The notes below the pieces were generated by a model that saw only the letters and a program-made list of their open reading frames with translations, was not told the DNA's origin and searched no databases. Shown in pieces: positions 1-9,486 of a stretch of DNA of 64,000 nucleotides (the first letter of the stretch is position 1; every line of letters starts with the position of its first letter). The stretch comes from Bromus sterilis (lineage: Eukaryota > Streptophyta > Magnoliopsida > Poales > Poaceae), in NCBI GenBank assembly GCA_950022295.1, contig OX465597.1:185627016-185691015 (forward strand). Direction: 5' to 3'. Made by a program: the position numbers and the translations under genes.

Positions 1-101
1 CATTATTTAAAAGTACTTTTGTCTTATTTTGTTAATTTGTTAGTTACTATAAATTTTTCATTTTAGTAAAACTTTGTATATTAAATAATTTCTCGGCAAC
101 G
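1..101. other. AT-rich flank before an interrupted ORF
   Basis: AT-rich sequence with no open frame. It leads directly to the ATG at 102 and is probably an intron end or 5' untranslated part of the older unit into which element A inserted. Confidence 0.4.
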
Positions 102-299
102 ATGCCAGGCCCGCATCCCCGTCGCGGTGGCAGAGAGCACCTTCTTGATGGGATGCGCAATGTCCGGGACTGGGCTCCCCCGGGCTAGCACTGGGAGGTG
201 GTTTCTGAGGCGCGCCGCTTGGTGAGGATTCCGGGTCCTGTCGTCGACCCAGAGCTTCTTTGGCGGCGGTCACGTGGTCCAAAGTCGGTGCAGAGGGAG
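102..299 (+). pseudogene. Unknown ORF, 5' half (interrupted by element A)
   Basis: An ATG at 102 opens a frame rich in Arg and Pro that runs 66 codons to the GAG codon at 297-299, with one in-frame TAG at 186-188. Element A inserted exactly here. Removing A and one copy of its GGGAG duplication continues the same frame at 29250 and it ends at TGA 29448-29450. The whole frame would be about 132 codons. The protein is basic and Arg-rich with a hydrophobic stretch near its C terminus. I recognise no domain. Start choice: the upstream sequence is AT-rich and not open. It may be a gene carried by the CACTA-like unit that ends at 34551. The stop and the insertion make this copy dead. Confidence 0.5.
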
Positions 300-1700
300 T
301 GATAACCCACAACTGCAGGGGATGGAGATAGTCTTCGCGGGTAAGAATAACCCAATTTATAGATTCGACTCAAGGGGAGCCAAAGAATATCCACAAGCTT
401 TAACAGTGGAGTTGCCAATTCCACCGCACCTGAGATACACTTACTTGCAACAAGATATTAATAGTAACTGCGATATGGAAGTGATGATGGCAATGGAAAT
501 AGTGGTGGTGAAACAGCGATAGTAAAACAGCAAAAGTAAACAACTAGTAACTAGCAGAATTAAAACACTGTAGGCTAGGGAGATGAATGGTTGGGCGCTG
601 CATGGATAAGTCACATCATGTATTTAACTTGGGGCAAGGCACACAGAAAAGCAATGATCATCTAGGCATAAATCAAACATCAGGCATGTACCCCGTAGGT
701 AGTTGTACGTGCTTGCAATAAGAACTTGCACAACATCTTTTGTCCTAGCATCCCACTATGAACGGGGCCTAAAGGAACTTATGGAGATTAAGGTGCGCCT
801 GTCAAAGAGCACCGGAACAAAACATTAACAATCAATGGATACATGGGATCCTCAAATAATAGTCCATCCCCTTTGGTGTCCCAAGCTGTCACCTTTGGGA
901 TCGCCGGTTCCGGACTATAACAGGTGCATACAACTCATAGATATGATCAAGAACACAAATATATTCATGAAAACACCTAGGGTTCAGATCTGAAATCATG
1001 GCACTCGTGCCCAAAGTGAGAAGCATTAAGAGCAACAAGTTGAAGCAAAGATGATAAACAACAATGTAGATGATAGGCAACATGCCCCCAACAATCTGAT
1101 AAACTATTACATGATCTAGCTCATCCAATCCCTACCATCCCATTTGCCTACAGCAGGGCATTACTCACACATGGATGGAGAAGTCATGGAGGGAGGATGG
1201 AGTGGTGATGATGATGACGATGGCAATGATCTCCCCTCACCGGAGGCCAAAACAACCTCCAGAATTGCCCTCCCGGAGAAGAACAGAGGGTGTCGGCGGC
1301 TCCGCGACGTGGATTGAAAAAATGACTTCTGTTTCGGGATTTCTCCATCACGGGAATAAATAGGGGCCTCTGTAGGGCACCAGAGGAGGGGGGAGGCCCC
1401 CAGGAGGGCAGAGGGCGCGGCCCCACCCCTGGCCGCGCCAGGGGGGCTCCTGGGGCCCCCTTGGCTGCCCTCTGGCCCCACTTCTGGCACAATGGCCGCT
1501 CGGGTGCGTGGATTTTCTGTGATTTTTCTGGGAATTTTCAGAGACGTCCAAAAATCCATTTTCCCGCGCACAATAAAACCATACAGGCAGCTCTGCTGAA
1601 AACAGCGTTAGTCCAGGTTAGTTTCATCCAAATCATGCAAGAATTAGGGCAAAACAATAGCAAAAGTGTTTGGAAAAGTAGATACGTTTGAGACGTATCA
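300..1700 (-). repeat. 3' LTR of element A
   Basis: This 1401-bp repeat matches 27851-29244 nearly throughout and has TG/CA ends. On the minus strand it starts TGATACGTCTC and ends GGTTATCA. A TATA-like stretch (minus strand CTATTTATTCC) lies around 1355-1366. It is followed in transcription order by a CpG-rich leader. The two LTR copies differ by scattered substitutions and small indels (1401 versus 1394 bp). Confidence 0.92.
1356..1366 (-). promoter_or_regulatory. TATA-like box in element A LTR
   Basis: The minus strand reads CTATTTATTCC just upstream of a GC-rich leader. The same motif occurs in the other LTR near 28898-28908. Confidence 0.45.
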
Positions 1701-1716
1701 ACTCCCCCAAGCTTAG
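1701..1716 (-). other. Polypurine tract of element A
   Basis: The minus strand reads AAGCTTGGGGGAGT directly against the LTR start at 1700. The same AAGCTTGGGG-type tract precedes the LTR of element H at 54869. It primes plus-strand DNA synthesis in LTR retrotransposons. Confidence 0.8.
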
Positions 1717-3541
1717 CATATTGCTTGTCCTCAAGCAATTCAGTACAACAAACTGAACGCGAGAAAGAAAACTTTGACAAACTCTTTTGCTTCAATGAAT
1801 GTATATAAGCATGTACTACAAAAAGAATTTAGCAAGTATCAAAACAATGCTTTGAGGACAATGCACGAAGCAATCCTTCTTTCAAGTGATCAATCACAAA
1901 CAACTAAAAGTAAATAATATGCTACTGAAAATCAAGACAGGATTACAATGCACAAAGCTTGAACATACTAGAGTGGTATTTCGCTAGCCTCCATGAGTGA
2001 AGCAAAACATAAATGCAGAAACTCCTCCGGAGTTTTAAAGGAGACTATAACTAAGAACTTCAGAATAAATAATACCACACTCATGCAAAAGACAATGTAA
2101 TACTTTGGGACAATGCACATTACACTCAGAATGACAATTATGCTCTCCTAGTTGGTGCTTTGAAGAAAGAAGGTGGAGACTCTCGAACCGTGGAGTTGGA
2201 AGGAAAGGTTGAAAACCCTTGGTTGGAAGCAAAGACTAAACATGTACAAGAGCTCTTGATTTTGAAAACAGAGATAAAAAGTGTTTTGGGAGGTGTATGC
2301 TTCGTCAATGAATGCTAGTAGACAACTCAATCACCTCTTATGCTAGACATGTTTCGAGGAATGACTCCCAAGATGGAGACAATCACATCCCCTTAATCTC
2401 CTTTGTTTATCACTGCCAAAGTTTTCTGATTTCTCATAGACAAAGCGTGAAGGGGGGTTTGTTGGTTGTGATTATCTTTTGTGAGCTGGGCGCACTCATG
2501 CCAGTCCATCCTCGTATTAGGGGTTTGCAGATTAGACATGCAATCCCGGAACAAAACATGTCTAACATAAGACGGTCATGAATTAACTACTATTTCCTCA
2601 TGAGATGAAGCAGAGGCACAACACAGGAGTGTTTTTTAATAGTTTCGAGATGGTACAAGAAAGTCTTCGTTAGGATGGCCAGTAAATACCACATAGGAAG
2701 GTATGGTGGACTCATATGGAAAAACTGGTTTCAAGGATTTTGGATGCACAAGCAGAAATCCGCTTAGTGCGAGCGAAAGCTAGCAAAAGACTGGGAAGCG
2801 ACCAACTAGAGAGCAATAACAGTCATAATCATGCAGAGCGACAAAGTAACATTGAATTGGGCATGAAAATGATACAACTATTCTGAAATGCAAAGATCAT
2901 CAAGGCATAGTAGACTTTTCAGTCATAAACATGTGTAAGCATGTGCCAAGTCAATCCAAGAATTCTCCAAAGGGAAATACCACTTCAGTATGCCAAACCA
3001 TGAACAATGCAATGCATGTAAATCATTTCAACAACACATTATGTACTCTAGCTATTTGAGATTAGCCACAAAGAAAGCATGAACACTGGGAAAGCATTGT
3101 AAACATAGCACTATGTCGCTACAAGCTGGTCTCTAAATCATAAGTACAAGCATATGTACAAAAGTAGAAACAAGAAGAGTTCATACCGGTTTTCCTTGTT
3201 GCATCCCTTTCGTCGATCTTCGTCATAACTGCCTTGTCGCTTGAACGGTTGAATGTAGGAAATATAATCAAGTGCAAATGCCATCATGGACTCGAGCAGG
3301 ACTCTGCAACAAAGCAAACTAAAGAGAGAAAAGAAAATATTTTTGGATTTTTCAAAGATTTAGCGAAAGAAAAAGAAAAGAGAAATCTTTTTGTTTTTTT
3401 TGCAAAATAAAAGAACAAAGAAGAATGGGCAAAAACTTCTAAAAGATCAAAGCGAACAAAATGAAAACGGATAATACAATGGAAAGGTGAGAAAGGCACG
3501 TACTCCCCAAATCTTAGGCTTTTGGCCTAAGTTGGTAGCAG
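1717..3541 (-). other. Non-coding 3' internal region of element A
   Basis: About 1.8 kb between the end of the 3' ORF and the polypurine tract. I see no reading frame with recognisable content on either strand and no further insertion. Long untranslated stretches here are usual for Athila-type elements. Confidence 0.6.
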
Positions 3542-3821
3542 CTACTGCCCCCAGGAGCCTCCTGCTCCGGGGTAATGGTGAGTCCAGGAGTCGTATGAGC
3601 CCTCCGGTGCGTACACCGAAGTCCTCGGGTCCTCCCATGAGGAAGGCCCTGCGCTACAAGCGGAATAAGATTCCTCGCCATGCTCGGTGAAGGTCTCTCC
3701 CTGGAAAGGTGGGAACTCACCATGCTCCTCCTCATCGGGCACAACCCCCTCCATGGGGTTATGCGGCTGGTAATGAGCCATGAACTCATGGAACTGAATC
3801 TCGTTGAAGGACCATCCGTTC
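3542..3821 (-). pseudogene. Athila-type 3' ORF of element A, C-terminal part
   Basis: Minus-strand frame that continues the remnant at 25488-24785. When element B and one CGTTC duplication are removed, the frame runs straight through from a Leu-Pro-Ala-Pro motif into this segment. It encodes an acidic stretch with repeated Glu (GVVPDEEEHGEFPPF) and ends at a stop at 3542-3544. In Athila-type elements an ORF of uncertain function, sometimes called env-like, sits between pol and the 3' LTR; position and character fit, but I infer no function. It is dead because of stops upstream and the B insertion. Confidence 0.55.
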
Positions 3822-4699
3822 TGTAACAGCCCATTTGCAACAATTGTAATCCATAGTGGAATTTTACTTTGTCTGATGACTTTGAAACTTGGCATGATGC
3901 TAGTTGATGTAATTCCATGTGATGATTCCAAATGGCTTTGAGTTTTGAGCTCATTTGTTTTGCTTTTGAATTCAAACAAAATGGTCAAAGAAGGATGTTG
4001 GGTGATTTGTCCCATTTGTTTGTGATCTCCCCTAAACCTCAAACTTGGACTACCCATTCCTTTTGCTTGAGCAAGGGTTTTAAAATCCTTGAATCATTTT
4101 TGCCATCACCAAAAATAGGGGCTCTAGTTCAAAGTGGTTTTGAATTTCAAAAAGAGCTCACATTTTTGTTGTTTCCAAAATTGGTCAAACCATTTTTGGA
4201 AAATCTAGAAAAATGCAAGGGTTAAGATTATTGAGCTCATGGATTTTTTCTCCTTGTGTTTTCTTCTCAAGAATTCCCAATGCACCTTTTCTAGTTTATT
4301 TAAATAGGAAATAGGTACTGTTTTCAACTTCGGATTTTTTCTCTGCGTCCAAAATTGCCCAAGCAAATTTTGGATGTTCAAGCATGTTGCAAGGAGTTTT
4401 AAAATATATCGTGATATATTTTTCTCCTTTTATCTCTGCTCCTTTTCTTTTATCCTTTGCCTGCTGTTTTTTTTTAAATAAGCAGAAGGGCTTTGCCCCT
4501 TTTCTTTTCCCAGCACAAAGCCCAGCCCGCCTAGGCCTGTTTTTTTTTTCTTTTCCTAGATCAGCCCAGGGCGAACCGGTACGGGAGCTCATCTCCTACC
4601 ATTACACCGTGGCCGCCCTTTCCCCCCTCTCTGCGCTCTCACGCCGGAGGAGGCCACGGCGGCAGGGGGTGAAGACGTGGCCGGAGGGGGCTCCCCCCC

Positions 4700-4776
4700 T
4701 TTATAAGCACCCCTGGGGCTCCCTCTTGGAACCCTAGGTCCATTCCTCCCCTCTTCTCCTCTTGCCGCCGCCGCCA
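4700..4776 (+). promoter_or_regulatory. Core promoter and leader start in B 5' LTR
   Basis: A TATA box (TTTATAAGC) at about 4700-4708 is followed after some 30 bp by the plant leader-like motif GGAACCCTAG and a GCCGCC run ending in an ATG at 4776. The same arrangement occurs in the 3' LTR (TATA at 21493) and in element D (TATA at 58755). The start codon at 4776 is followed by a stop after 10 codons (CGA-to-TGA type). In the 3' LTR the ATG is ATT. Confidence 0.6.
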
Positions 4777-5230
4777 TGACCGACCCGAGGCTCCCCTGTT
4801 CCGCGTGACCTCTGCCCGACGCCGGTGAGTTTTGACGCCCCATTCGATTCCGGCGAGTGTGCGCTCGTTTCCATGCCTCTGCAGCGCGTCTTCATCCTCC
4901 CGTTCCCGCAGGTTGACCCCTTGAGGATTCGGGACGCTCGGGCCGCGACGCCGCTGTCGGCTACGTCTTCCCCGGTGACCTCCTTGTCCCCTCCTTCCTC
5001 TCCGGTGAGCGCAGGGTCGCGTCCGTGACGCCAAGGTCAGCGGTGCCTCGGTCCCCTGCCCGTCCCGTAGCCGAAGCACTGCCCGTGCTGCCTACACGCG
5101 TGATTTCCCGAAGACTGAATTTGGTTCAGTTTCGTCAGACAAGGCGTGTCCTTGAGCTTTTTTTTGGTTTCAGTTCGCGTTCTCGTAGATCATCTAGGCG
5201 CGTTCCAGAGTCCCTTCCATCAGCTGCAGT

Positions 5231-5300
5231 GTAGCGCTCTGGTTAGGAGATCAGGTCAGGCGAGAGATCCAGGGATCAATACCCGGCCAGCGCAAGCACA
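5231..5300 (+). other. tRNA-like module 1 in B 5' LTR
   Basis: An A-box-like stretch (TAGCGCTCTGGTTAGGAG) is followed about 30 bp later by a B-box-like GGGATCAAT and the tail CCGGCCAGCGCAAG. It resembles the 5' half of a tRNA-derived SINE or an internal Pol III promoter. There is no complete cloverleaf, so it is not a functional tRNA gene. Confidence 0.45.
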
Positions 5301-5388
5301 CACCTTTTTTCTTGTTTTGCATCGCTTGCAAAGTTCAGTAGTGATCTACATGATGAGATGCGCCAGCTCTGTGTCGAGAGTCGTCCAG

Positions 5389-5440
5389 CAGCGCAGTGGC
5401 AAGCGAGCAAGATATCCAGGGGTGGGGCGCGGGTTCGAAT
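5389..5440 (+). other. tRNA-like module 2 in B 5' LTR (3' part deleted)
   Basis: A-box-like AGCGCAGTGGCAAGCGAGC is followed by a canonical B box GGGTTCGAA at 5431. The 3' LTR copy continues with CCCGGCCAGGCGCA; this copy has lost that part by a deletion between two TTCGA repeats. Confidence 0.45.
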
Positions 5441-6205
5441 GGCTCGGGTCACAGAGACCGCTGGGTCATCCCAGCAGCCCACCGGGGGGCATCCCAGAGA
5501 GGCCCTGCCTCTGTTTTTTTTTCTTCTTTGTTGTTTTCCTTTTTCTTTTATTTATTTTTCCTTCCTTTTGGATTTCAAATCAGCTTGATTTTTCTTCAAA
5601 CAACATGGGCACATGTTATATATGCATCTGGGCTAGGAAAATCCTTTGAGCATGATGGTCACCTCAGATTTATGTTTTGAGAAAACATAAATTCTCAAAC
5701 TATGGAGGGAAGTTGAACCCATATGTGACCATGCCATCTGGGTGTTGCCCCATCTTCAACGCTTGACCTTCCACCTTTATCATGGTCGATACTTTGAGCC
5801 TCCACATGTTGGGCCTCTCAAAGTCTTCGGTTTCCTGCTCGTCATGTTGTCGCAAGATGATTCAATCCTTGTTCCCTCGATACTTCCTTTGGTGTCAATT
5901 CACCGACACATTTCTCCGTCTCCGGAATCGATATTGCTTTGACGATGTTTACTTTTGTTACGTTGTTGTTTTTGATTCATGCCATGCCATGTTACCATGA
6001 TATTTACACCAAAATTAAGGCTATGACCAAAGCCATACAAATAAGTAATTGCATATGAAGTTGTTGACGTGTCGTCAACACCTCCATTTAAATTTGACTA
6101 GCTAGGGTCACACCATGTCTATTAAACTTGACCATCTCATCCATGCATGTGCATTGCACCCATTGCTTACTTGTATGCGTTTTCCTTGCCGGTACCTTAC
6201 GTTAG

Positions 6206-6295
6206 CACCTGAGACTGCCGAGGAGACTTACATGGAGGTTTCCGACACCGAGCCCGAGGACCCTGCTACGTCTGCTTCGACGACCGATTACCCAG
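6206..6295 (+). CDS. Candidate LTR-encoded acidic exon (B 5' LTR, exon a)
   Basis: The segment follows a TTACGTTAG acceptor-like site and ends at a GC-type donor (CAG/GCAAGG). It is open in one frame for 29 codons plus split codons at both ends, and is rich in Glu, Asp, Ser and Thr (core EVSDTEPEDP). The frame, phase and flanking signals are also present in the 3' LTR (23057-23146), in element D (61050-61136) and, in diverged form, in element E (36513-36578). Lengths are 90, 90, 87 and 66 bp, so all differences are multiples of three. Splicing to 7498 keeps the frame (CCA G/TG GAC). No known domain is recognised. No expression evidence is available here. Confidence 0.45.
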
Positions 6296-7497
6296 GCAAG
6301 GGGAAGATTTATACCATTACTTGATACCTTTCTGCCTACCGCCTAGTTGTAGTCTAGAACGTTTGTTTGATCCTAACCACTTTGCTTATGCCACATTCAA
6401 AAACCAAACAACCATATTCCCCACATCCCAGCAAACCTTTATATTGCTAAATTACCGCTGCTCAGCCAATGCATAGTATGAGTAGGAAAACTTGCTGCTT
6501 ACCCTATGCTATGGTTGGGTTATCATGTTATTAAAGAAGTTGGTTGATATTTATTATTACTATGATGTTAATTTATATTTGACGAAAGATGGGAGACCGG
6601 ACTATTCCCGCCAGGTGTTTTGTTCCATTTGAGTCACCTACGATCCGAGTTTAGGGTATTGGTTCTTTGATTGAGCGTGCCTAATCGTGTGTGGGATTCT
6701 ATGGGGTCCCCTTGTCTTACCTACCTAGCTTCATACAATTCTAGTGGTGGCCAGACCTGATTTACTATTTGCAAACGTGTGTGTGCTTGGTTGGTACCCC
6801 AGCAGTTTTCGAAACAACCCGGACCAACGGAGACATAGTTCCTCTGGTTGGTCCACACTAGTGAGCTAGGGAAGTCCCCTTTTTTATAGGTGAGACTAAA
6901 CCTGACCTTAGCCATACGATAGAGGCCGATTCGAGAGCGCGGCCGGCTTTTGAGTTGGATGTCGACTCACCGGGGGCCACAGGAATAGTGCGTGGTTAGT
7001 TAGAGGGACTCTGACGTTCCGGAGTTTCAGGCGCTTATCTAGCCAAGCGAAAACCGGGCGTACATGCGAAGCCTATGATGGGCAGTTGGTACACCCCTGC
7101 AGGGATAAATCTTTTCGAAAATCCGTGTCCACGGTTATGGACGACTCAGAGCCTACGTCTTGTTCATAGAATAACATCAAATTGGATCATAATTAAAAAC
7201 TTGCCTACCGTGTGAGTGCCTTGGTTGCTTTTCTTCGTCCAGGGGGACCGAGAGAAGATCCAGGTTGTGTTATGTTTGACGTAAGTAGGTGGATAGCAGA
7301 CTTATGACGCGATGTCACGTTCATTCTTGGATCTTACCTCTACTCTAATTGAACGATAGCCACCATATATGCTAGTGCGGCTGCAACCTTTACTTTTACC
7401 TTGTCTTACCATAGGGAGTTAGTTATGCTGTAATGATATAATCTCACCCCTGCTTTCCTTTTGTGCTTTTACTGTTTTGCCTGATCGGCCGCTGCAG

Positions 7498-7583
7498 TGG
7501 ACTACTACCTCGACCCGAGCACCGGACGTTACTTCCTAGAGGTGCCCCCGGAGGACGACGATGAGGATGACTTCGTTCAGTAG
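7498..7583 (+). CDS. Candidate LTR-encoded acidic exon (B 5' LTR, exon b, with stop)
   Basis: It follows the acceptor-like GCCGCTGCAG and opens with V-D-Y-Y-L-D-P-S-T-G, then an acidic tail (PPEDDDEDDFVQ) and TAG at 7581. Counterparts: 24350-24435, 62336-62424 and, in element E, 37724-37773. The intervening distance is 1202 bp here and 1145-1203 bp elsewhere. Third-position changes between B and D (Pro, Val) leave the protein unchanged while the acidic tail varies in length by whole codons. Confidence 0.45.
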
Positions 7584-7935
7584 GTCCTATAGTTAGGCTT
7601 CGACGATCCGTTGGTGGACTCTTTATGTGCAGCCCTCTCTAGGGCAATTTGGATTTTGACCGTACTCGGTTGTGATTGTCTTCCGCTTGTTGCATGATAT
7701 ACTGTTGGGTCCACGGACCTCTGAGATGTTGTAATAATCCCAGTGGCGATGTATGCCCTGGACTCTATATATTTATTTCTTAGTTTAAGTTCATTGTTCA
7801 TATACCTGTTGTCGAGAATCCGGCAGCGACACGAGTGCGAGTGTGGTGAGTCGGTGGCTCTTTTTGCGCTATTAACTTGAGCGGGACGCGAAAGAGACTA
7901 ACTCGAGTTAGCACCACATCGGGGGCCTTACAACT

Positions 7936-7947
7936 TGGTATCAGAGC
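7936..7947 (+). other. Primer binding site of element B
   Basis: TGGTATCAGAGC, complementary to the 3' end of initiator tRNA-Met, starts 3 bp after the LTR end. Confidence 0.9.
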
Positions 7948-8607
7948 AGAACTGACTATAGGACCCCTTAATGGCCGAAGTTGAGTCTAGAAACTATTTT
8001 GTAGTTATTAAGGAAAATCGGAGAGTAGGAACTCTTTCTTTTTCTTCTTACTCCACCCTCCCACCCCTTTTTTCGTGAGGAAGTGAAACGTTGTTTTTCT
8101 CTCTACAACTTATCCCCTTTCAAAACAAATCTAGGTTCTCGTTTACATGAGGCTCCGATTCCTCTATAATTTTTTGCTAGCGACGAGAAGGGTTGGCGTA
8201 CGTTGAGAACACTGAGCCGCCACTTGGGGTTGACAGCTCCACCTCGCTTACGGCGTACCTCAGGTGAAACTCCTATACAGGGATGGTTGGCATCCTCCGG
8301 ATGTGGTTCCTCCCCCTATAGGAGACCGCTTCGGCGGGACACTCAGGGCAGATGTCTCAACGTTCAGGTTTTCAACCACTCATATATATTGTTGTGTGCT
8401 CGCTAGCAGACTATTATCTTGGATTTGGATGATCTCGGTTTTGGGATTCCAGTAGCACCTAGCTTTCGACTTTCCGAGTTAACCTTGGTGGTATTTCAGC
8501 CTTCGGCTTTCTCATACCTCGTGAGAAAGTTTTGTTGTTAGTATTGCTTTATCTTCTGGTTACGTCAATGTTTCAACCATGTTCTCATAAGTGTTCATGT
8601 ATACAGG
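7948..8607 (+). other. Untranslated leader of element B
   Basis: 660 bp between primer site and gag with no meaningful open frame. It ends in an acceptor-like TGTATACAG directly before the gag ATG, so the leader may be spliced. The equivalent in element D is 62792-63459. Confidence 0.6.
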
Positions 8608-9486
8608 ATGCCAAGAGCGAATATGCCACCGCCAGAGAACCCTCTCCTTGGGGAGGCTGTGACCGCAGTGGCTCAGGGCACAACTGCGATCTTACATATG
8701 CTGCAGAACCAGACTGCCTAGAGGATTGATCGACCACAGTACACCACTCTGCAGCAGTTCCTTGCTATCAACCCCCCCAGGTTCTCCGAGGCTCGAGACC
8801 CGCTGGAAGCGGATGATTGGATCGCAGAGATCAAGAAGCACTTCAATGCAAACACCGTCAGACTAGTCGACTACGTCACCTTCGCCTCCTTCTAGCTTCA
8901 GGGTGCAGCAGCTAGCTGGTACGATACCTACAAGGACAACAAGGGCGATGCTATCATCACGTGGGCAGATTTCGTCGCAGACTTCAGAGCAGCACATATT
9001 CCAAGTGGCTTGATGGAAAGGAACCGAGAGGAGTTCTTGGCTCTGAGACAGGGTGACAGGTCAGTTCAGGAGTACAACCTGGCCTTCGTCAGGCTCGCTA
9101 GGTACGCTCCGGAGGAGGTCAGCACAGAGGCTAAGAAGATTGCCAGGTTCCGTGGGGGTCTTAGCACAGAGATCAAGTACGCCCTCACCCAGTGCAGCCC
9201 CACGCTGTTCTCACAGTTCGTGGATCAGGCTATCCGCCATGAGTCAACCAGAGCAGAGTGGGATGCAGACAAGAAACGCCAGAGAGAGCACAGTTCCGTA
9301 GTGATGGTCCACAAGAAGGAAAAGACTTGGGTCACAGGGGCACCACCGCAGAGGCAGCAGTTCCAGCAAAGGGGGCAGTTGTCCGCACTTTTGCCCGCCC
9401 TCCCGCCCCAGTTCAGCAGGGGCCTCTCTCTACACCACCACACGCGAGGCCACCCAGGCCGCAGCAGCATCCCAGGCCAGGCGTGA
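8608..9486 (+). pseudogene. Gag of element B (capsid-like domain), broken
   Basis: The ATG at 8608 begins a protein almost identical in length and sequence to the intact start of gag in element D (63460). A Retrotrans_gag-type core follows (DPLEADDWIAEIKKHF, then QGDRSVQEYNLAFVRLARY). Two in-frame TAG codons at 8719 and 8893 replace Gln codons that are CAG in element D, so both are C-to-T changes seen directly by comparison. A frameshift near 9375-9390, within a purine run, moves the zinc-knuckle and pol part into another frame. Confidence 0.85.

Larger units (their letters stand above)
3822..7932 (+). repeat. 5' LTR of element B
   Basis: This 4111-bp repeat is much longer than a typical LTR. 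Content in order: AT-rich first 850 bp; TATA box near 4700; GC-rich leader with GT/AG splice-like signals; two tRNA-like modules (5231-5300 and 5389-5440); two acidic coding-like exons (6206-6295 and 7498-7583); and a conserved hairpin at 7127-7142. Divergence from the 3' LTR is a few percent by eye. Relative to the 3' LTR it lacks about 60 bp around 5437, bounded by a TTCGA repeat. Confidence 0.93.
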
